NCBI GenBank assembly: GCA_910574455.1
Contig: CAJSYZ010000001.1
Location: 5,359,518 to 5,423,517, forward strand
Source of the DNA: Trichaptum fuscoviolaceum
Taxonomy: Eukaryota > Basidiomycota > Agaricomycetes > Hymenochaetales > Trichaptaceae
Reading direction: 5' to 3'
DNA length: 64,000 nucleotides
Part shown: positions 58,125 to 64,000 of the stretch, one piece after another
Position numbering within the stretch: the first letter of the stretch is position 1
How the letters are laid out: every line of letters begins with the position of its first letter
The notes under the pieces: model-generated
The model's input: the letters and a program-made list of their open reading frames with translations, nothing else
The model's database searches: none
What the model was told of the DNA's origin: nothing
Made by a program: the position numbers and the translations under genes

Positions 58125-61100
58125 TTATGAGAGCGTGGACGCTGTTTTCGAGAGGCATTTCCCCATGCCTTCGATTACGCGCTTCCGGGCATCACCGAGC
58201 TTCTTGGCCACATCGATGAGCGAGTCGTGCTCGAACTAGAGGAGCAGATGAGATATGAATCTTTGTAAAGGAAAGGAATACATAGAACGCACCTCATCAA
58301 ACCGCTGCAAAGATTTGCACGTGCCGTCTGCAAAGGCACGGCGCTGCTCGCTTGTACTCTCCTCGCTCCCGATTGTCGCCAGCTCCGCAGAGACGTCCTT
58401 CAGCACAGTCGCCGCCTTCGCGCGCAGGTTGCGCAAGTTCTGGTTCAGCTGGCCGAACTTGTTCGCCTTGACGACCGCCTGCTGCTTGAAGCGAAGAGAC
58501 GACAGGTTCAACAAGATAGACGCCTGAAAGAGAGAAGGGCATGAAGTGTCAGCCCACGACGTACGTAAGACACCAGGGCGAACGCACCTCCTGCAATATC
58601 GTCGCAACATGCAACGCCTCAGCCGGCACAGGCTTGCTCTCCACCACGCTCTTGAACCGCGCCGCCATATCTGCACACCGAAAACGATAGTCAACACACC
58701 GAGTCCGAGGGGCGACACGAAAGAAAAATCTCACCATCAAAGAACCGCACGACACACTCCGGCGCCTCCTTGACCGCAGGCGGCTCCTCGCCCAGCTTCT
58801 TATGCCCGTTCGTCTTCGGCGAACTCGTCCCAGAGTGCGACCCAGAGTGCGTGCCCTTCCCCTTCCCAGCACGCGCGTCGAGCGGCTTGGTCGCCTCCGC
58901 GAGGACGGCCTCCGGGGGCGGCCGCGCGTGGTCGTGGTACGGCGCGAGCCACTCGCACAGCGCCATCGCGAAGTCGAACAGCGCGCGCTCGTCTGCAGTC
59001 AGCTAGGTAAAACAGAGAAAGACACAAAAAAAAATCAAAAAAAGGACAAAACGCAAGGTGAGTCAGATGGCGCGGCGGTGAAAGCGGGAGGCAAGACGCA
59101 AAACGCACCTCGTTCAGCTCCTCCTCCTTGCGCATCGGGAGGCGGTCCTTCAGGGGCATCTTGCTCTCCGGCGTATCGCAGACCTTCGGGCGGTCGCCGA
59201 CGAGCAGCTGTTCTTCGACGGTGTCGTCCAGGTCGGTCGCGAGGGAGAAGCAGCGCGTGTAGATGCGCAGGAACGACATCAGCCAGCCGAACTAGCACAC
59301 GCATCCAGCAATCAGCATCAGCTAAACAAGAGAAGACGGAGAGTGTGTGTGGATCTTTTCTTACACCTGGTGAGCTGCCGAACAACAACGTCTGCTCGTC
59401 GAACGTCGGCTGTCCCACGGGCTGGTAGTTCGGCAGGACGTCGAAGTCGCGATTATCATGATGCACTGCGAACATCAAATCACGCAATCAGTCTCAGTCG
59501 CAACATGAACGAAGCACCCCAGATGACTGCGGAAGCAGCAGAAGAGAGGAGGAGGAGGGAGAGAGAGAGAGAGAGAAAGAGAAAAGAAGGACTGACGTCG
59601 ATCAAAAATGAACTTGAGCTCGACGTACTCCGAGTCGATGATCTCGGCCGTCGGGCCCTCGTGCGTCAGCCGCATGCGGACGTGCTCGAGCTTCACGAGG
59701 TCCCGCTGCAGCGAGTTGTCGAGCCGGTCTTCGAACGCGATGAAGTCTGGGATCTACGAAAAAAACCGATAGAGCACAATGCGTGAGCAAACGAAAAAAA
59801 CGCGCAGATAATGGACAAGCGAGCGCTGCGCTGCGCTGACCTGTGAGTATTTCTCCGCAGCGAAGGCTTTCACGATGAAGTCCGCAGTCTATTTTCGGGG
59901 CACAAACACAGCGAAAGGAAAGGAGGGGGTCAGTAGCTGCGATTAACGTATTACTAGAACAATGCAACCACTGCTCACATCCGCCGAGTTCGACACGTAG
60001 ATATTGCTCGCCTCGATGCACTCCTGCGTGAACCCGATGTCGCCGGCCGCCGCGAGCGAGAACGTCGACGCGCGCGCCAGTATGAAATGCGAGAGCGTGT
60101 CGTTCTGCACCTGCTTCACGTTCAGCGCGTGGTAGTGCTGCACCGCGAGGGAGGGCGCGGCTGTGTTTGGGTCGGTGGCGATGCAAATGAAAAAAAGTAG
60201 ATAAAAATATTTTTAAGTATAGGGATAAAGAAAGAAAGTGAGTGGCCGCGCGTAAAATGGACGGTCAGCAGAGAAGGAGACTTACAGAGGAGCCGGTATA
60301 TCCGTACGAGACACAGACGGACCTGGTAGCTGTGCTTGCTCTTCCTCGCAGCGAACTCGAGCACCGCAGCCGCCTTATGCAAGAACGTCACGTCTCCTAT
60401 ATTATTTCAATTCATAGCCGCACGCACACGCACAAACACACAAAGAAATCAAGTATCAGCTTCAGCATCTCGCTGCGCTCTGACATCAGCGGGGGGAGTG
60501 GGGTGGACGCACCTTCGGCCCTCCACAGCCCCACGAACGCCTGCGCGGCGAGGAGCACGAGGTCGTCCGCGGGCTGCAGCTCCGTCGCGGGGAGGTCTGC
60601 GCCGAGGGGCAGCGCGCGGACGTACGCCGCGAGGTACGCGTCTGCGCGCGCGCGCTCCGCCGCGGGCGTCAGCTCCGCAGGCGAGAGGACAAAGCGCCGT
60701 AGCTTGTGCGTGTTGATGACTCGACGGAGCGCCGCGTGGTCGGTCTGCGTAGTAGTGCGCAGTACGTGGTGCGTGGTCGTAGTTGTGCGCGGTCGTAGGT
60801 GTATTTGTATCCGTAGTCCGTATTAGTGAAATGCAGAAGTAGAGGTAGTTGTAGGTCATGAGTCATTTAGTTATAATAGGAGATGTAAGGGTGGACGGAC
60901 GTACAGCTTCGAGAGACAGCGCATCCAGGAAATCCGTGACTTTGCGCAGCTCGTCGGCGTCCTGGAGGGCGATATACGGCTTGAGGTCCTCGAAGCAGCA
61001 CGCCTTGTCGCCGAACCGCTCGATATACAGCTTCAAGAGCGCGTATAGCCCGTTCTCCGATTCTATTCCCGGCACAATGCAGTGTCATGAGCTGACACAT

Positions 61101-62381
61101 TCGCATGCAGATAAAAAGGAGCAACAAGGGGTGCTCACCAAAATCAGAGCCCAGCCCCCTCTCGCGCGCGCGTCGCTCGAGCTCGAGCATCGCGAGCAGC
61201 GGGCCGCGCTCACGCGTCCCGTCGGCGTCGACGAGCCCACGGAGCACGTCGCACGTTCGGGAGAGCCCGGCGGCGTCGGGTGCGACGAACGCGCCGTCCA
61301 GGATCGCGAGGAACTCGAGCCAGTTTCGGTCACTGCGTACTTAACTCAGCAAAAGAAAACACACCAAAATAGGGGATGGGTCGGGTCGAGATGGGATGAG
61401 ATGGGAGAGAAATACGCACTTATCCTTCACGACCTTCTCCTCCGCCGCCTGCGCCTCCTTCTCGAAGTCGCCCCGCTCCGCGACGATCTCTCTCCTCAAC
61501 TCATCCACCACCAGGCTCGTCTTCGCAATCGCGCGCCCCTCCGCGCTCTCGAGCAGCCGCGCCGCCTCGTCCAGCGCGCCGAGCGCCTTCAGCACGCTGA
61601 CGTACAGGTGGAACCGGTCGGCGGTCGCGTACGGCGGGACCGCCGCGCCGTCGAGCAGGCGCCGCGCGAGCTTGTAGAGTAGCGGCCGCATCGCCGCGGG
61701 CGTGCCCGCGTCGTGCGCCTGCAGCATGGTGCCGATGACGGCCCAGTAGAGGTAGCGCTCGCCCGCGCCGGCGCCGGGGAACGTCTTGTGCAGGCGCGTC
61801 GCGATGCGCTGCGCGGCGGTCCAGTTGCCGGTGCGCACGTTGGCGAAGAAGTCCTGCGTGCCGAGCTCCTCGTTCGCGGGCTGCTTCTTGTACGCCTCGT
61901 CGTACATCGCCACGAGGTCCGAGTCTGTTTTTTTTTTTTGTGTTTTTTGTTTTAGATTTTAGTGAGAGGGATGGGCTGGGCGGACACGTACGGCGGCCGA
62001 GGGCACGGAGGACGTGCATCATCGCGTTGAGCGTCTCGAGGTCCGTCGGTTTGAGCGCCAGGATCTCATCGCACAGCGGCAGCGTCTCCTCGACCTTATT
62101 CATGCGCACCGTCGCCAGCGCTTTCAGGGCCTCCAATTCAGAAACAACATAAGCCCAACCATCCTCAACGCACACATAGCGCATACCTTCGCCAACTCGT
62201 TATCTGGGTACTTCTTCAGCACTTTGTTGCACTGCTGGATCGCAGACTTGTTCGCGTTCGCGTCGAGGGCATCTTTATGCAGGGGGTGTGTGTTAATCCC
62301 TGTGGGTGAGAAGGGGGATGGACGGATGGGCTGCTCACCGTAGATAGGTCGTATCTGGCGGTCAATGGCTGCCTGGGACAT
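58125..62381 (-). CDS. NAA25: NatB N-terminal acetyltransferase auxiliary subunit (MDM20/NAA25)
   Basis: ATG 62381: MSQAAIDRQIRPIYDALDANANKSAIQQCNKVLKKYPDNELAKALKALATVRMNKVEETLPLCDEILALKPTDLETLNAMMHVL are TPR-type helices. Then MYDEAYKKQPANEELGTQDFFANVRTGNWTAAQRIATRLHKTF, the NAA25 core YLYWAVIGTMLQAHDA, and further helical exons to LTADERALFDFAMALCEWLAPYHDHARPPPEAVL and a C-terminal coiled region, stop at 58125. More than a dozen small introns. NAA25 anchors the catalytic NAA20 on ribosomes to acetylate Met-Asp/Glu/Asn N-termini. The sequence is GC-rich, with a GA microsatellite in an intron near 59550. Confidence 0.88.
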
Positions 62382-63023
62382 CCAGCCCGTAGCCCTGCGC
62401 AGGAGTCGAAAGGTGAAAATGAGGAAAGCACGGTCGTCGACAACGTCAGTAACAAAAAAGTTGCACCGTCCGGGTATACTTCGTGTCTAAATCCTTATTT
62501 GGAAATAAATGCCCACATTCAATTCTGTTCCGTCGGTCTCCTTTCCTGCTTTGCAACGACAACCTTCAAATCAAACATACAAACGATCGTAACCTCAGTT
62601 TGTCAGAAAGATGGCTATAGGTGAATGTTAATCTTTGACCATAATTTATTATGCAACATTTACGCAGAACATCACATCCCAAGCTTCTCCTGGAATCCGA
62701 TAATCAGTCTCTGATTCCTGTCCTAAAAGGCCCGACTTTTATGTTGAGAAGATACCTTTCAATTGGCTGCGTCTCTCCTCGAGCATTCTATCACCTCAGG
62801 TTGCCACACCCTGTGCGCTCGACATGCTTCCATCTGCGACGAAGCGGCTAATTCGAGCGCAAGCACTGCACCCATGACCTTTCATTAGCCTGGGGGAAGA
62901 ACAGCCGGTTTAATTTAACTCGAGCGACCTGTGAACTTGAAGACTTGAAAGCCTTACTGTCACTGTCGACTACAACCCCTCTCTTCGAACGCCAGTACGC
63001 TGCCTGGCGAAGACGACTCAGAT
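62382..63023. other. Divergent promoter region, no supported gene
   Basis: Between NAA25 (-) and the F-box-like gene (+). Only short frames. Confidence 0.55.
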
Positions 63024-64000
63024 ATGACAGCAACAAATCCTCCTCTTTCGCCTCCTCCTCATCTTACGGCACTGACTGACCCACGCCTACCACTCGACGT
63101 CCTACGCCTCGTCTTCGAAGAATCCCTGCGCATCCACACCCCCAACGCACATAGCGCCGCGGCCCGCCAAGCCGCAGGCTACACCCTCGCGCTCGTCTCG
63201 CGCACCGCCGCGGCATGGACCGCGCCCCTGCTCTACGCGCGCGTCGTCCTCGTGCGCCCTGCGCAGGCCGCCGCGTTTGCGCGCACGCTGCGCGCGGGTG
63301 GGGCGGGTGGGGCAAAGGGCGGGAAGGGCTTGGCGGGATGTGTTAGGGTGGTGTGGGTTTTGGTAGATCAGGGTCGGGGAAAGAATCAGGACGCGGAGAA
63401 CCTCCACACAGAGCTGAACGAAGTAATTCGCATCTGTAGCAACCTGACGAGCCTCGTCTGCCTCGGACACGCGTCGCTCATCCTCCTCCCTATCGCGCCC
63501 ACCATCCACACATCCCTACACAACCTAACACTTATCGCGCCCACCCCCGCCGCCGTACACGCGCTCCCACACCTGCACCTGCACACACTCCGCATCATCC
63601 ACGCCTCCGCCGGCTTCTTCCACGCATGGAACGACGCGCTCTACGCCTCCCTCTCCCCCTCCCTCTCCGCGTCTGCCTCAGGCCTATCGATATCAGAGAT
63701 CCACCTCGAGATGCTCTTCGTCCCGTCAACCACGCTCCTCCTGTGGCTCGTCACCGGCACGCTCCCCGGGCTCGCGCTCTGCCCGCACGTCGCCCGCGTG
63801 CGCGTGCATGCGCGCTGGGTCTTTCCCGCGGATTGCCCGCCCCACTGGGTCGATGGCGATGGCGATGGCGATGGCGGTGGCGGTGGAGAGAGACGAGAGG
63901 AATACTGCACGCTGGACAACTGGTCGCGCTGCTTCGTCTTCTACACCAGCTCCGCGAAGAGCGTCGTCCGATCCAGCATCACACAGCCCTCGCAGGCCGA
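63024..64000 (+). CDS. F-box-like protein, partial at right edge
   Basis: ATG 63024 opens a frame without stop to the end of the window (325 codons seen). DPRLPLDVLRLVFEESL and AAGYTLALVSRTAAAWTAPLLYARVVL form the F-box-like start, related to the local family (compare LVNKRVRGWIEPLLYRSV). CVRVVWVLVDQ, NLTSLVCLGH, SLHNLTLIAP and LHTLRIIHASA are the same repeat units seen in the other copies. The region is much more GC-rich than the other paralogues. A short GATGGC repeat near 63850-63885 encodes Asp-Gly repeats. The 3' part is outside the window. Confidence 0.78.
   Translation, partial: MTATNPPLSPPPHLTALTDPRLPLDVLRLVFEESLRIHTPNAHSAAARQAAGYTLALVSRTAAAWTAPLLYARVVLVRPAQAAAFARTLRAGGAGGAKGGKGLAGCVRVVWVLVDQGRGKNQDAENLHTELNEVIRICSNLTSLVCLGHASLILLPIAPTIHTSLHNLTLIAPTPAAVHALPHLHLHTLRIIHASAGFFHAWNDALYASLSPSLSASASGLSISEIHLEMLFVPSTTLLLWLVTGTLPGLALCPHVARVRVHARWVFPADCPPHWVDGDGDGDGGGGGERREEYCTLDNWSRCFVFYTSSAKSVVRSSITQPSQA

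Noticed and set aside
59541..59590. GA-rich microsatellite as a regulatory element
   Set aside because: Lies in an intron of NAA25 and is a simple sequence repeat.
60449..61333. Several long GC-rich frames on both strands
   Set aside because: They are shadow frames of NAA25 exons; the coding frame is shown by conserved TPR-type segments.
1..64000. Secondary-metabolite gene cluster built from the ketoreductases, ABC transporters and esterases
   Set aside because: No backbone enzyme (polyketide synthase, NRPS, terpene cyclase) or P450 is present; the genes occur because of duplication.

Overview
The window is nuclear DNA of a filamentous basidiomycete, most likely an Agaricomycete. Genes are broken by many GT-AG introns of about 50-65 nt. 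Recognisable fungal genes include PalI/SUR7, RPN7, RPN6, the RPA 32 kDa subunit and NAA25/MDM20. There is also a large local family of F-box-like proteins and CE16-type GDSL esterases. No bacterial operon structure, rRNA or tRNA gene was seen.

Layout. 1-12 kb: an SDR/ketoreductase cut by the window edge (-), a small NCE101-like gene (-), one broken and one intact F-box-like gene (+), a PalI/SUR7 membrane protein (+), an SDR relic, and an F-box/leucine-rich gene (+). 12.3-35.3 kb: a large inverted duplication. From the centre outwards each arm carries an ABC transporter, a GDSL esterase, F-box-like gene A and F-box-like gene B. The left arm is about 12.28-24.43 kb and the right arm about 26.77-35.26 kb. 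A 2.3 kb spacer holds a second ketoreductase (SDR3), and about 4 kb in the left arm with no right-arm counterpart holds its sister (SDR2). Similarity is highest in the ABC nucleotide-binding domain next to the spacer and falls outwards. B and the right GDSL copy have decayed. 35.6-43.5 kb: more F-box-like paralogues (one intact, one with a stop, one internally scrambled), an atypical SDR, an 807-bp Tc1/mariner-like MITE, a BTB gene and a third GDSL esterase with an altered active-site block.

43.6-63 kb is mostly housekeeping: proteasome lid subunits RPN7 (-) and RPN6 (+), flanking three tandem YciI-like genes; an F-box/leucine-rich gene; two tandem F-box-like genes; RPA2 (+); and NAA25, the NatB auxiliary subunit (-). 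From 63 kb another F-box-like gene runs off the right edge.

Working together: RPN6 and RPN7 belong to the 26S proteasome lid. F-box and BTB proteins usually bring substrates to cullin ubiquitin ligases, so the window has both core proteasome genes and many possible substrate receptors. That link is inference. I found no complete biosynthetic cluster. The most striking structures are the large palindrome, the birth-and-death F-box family, and shared ACGCGT-type boxes ahead of RPN6 and RPN7.
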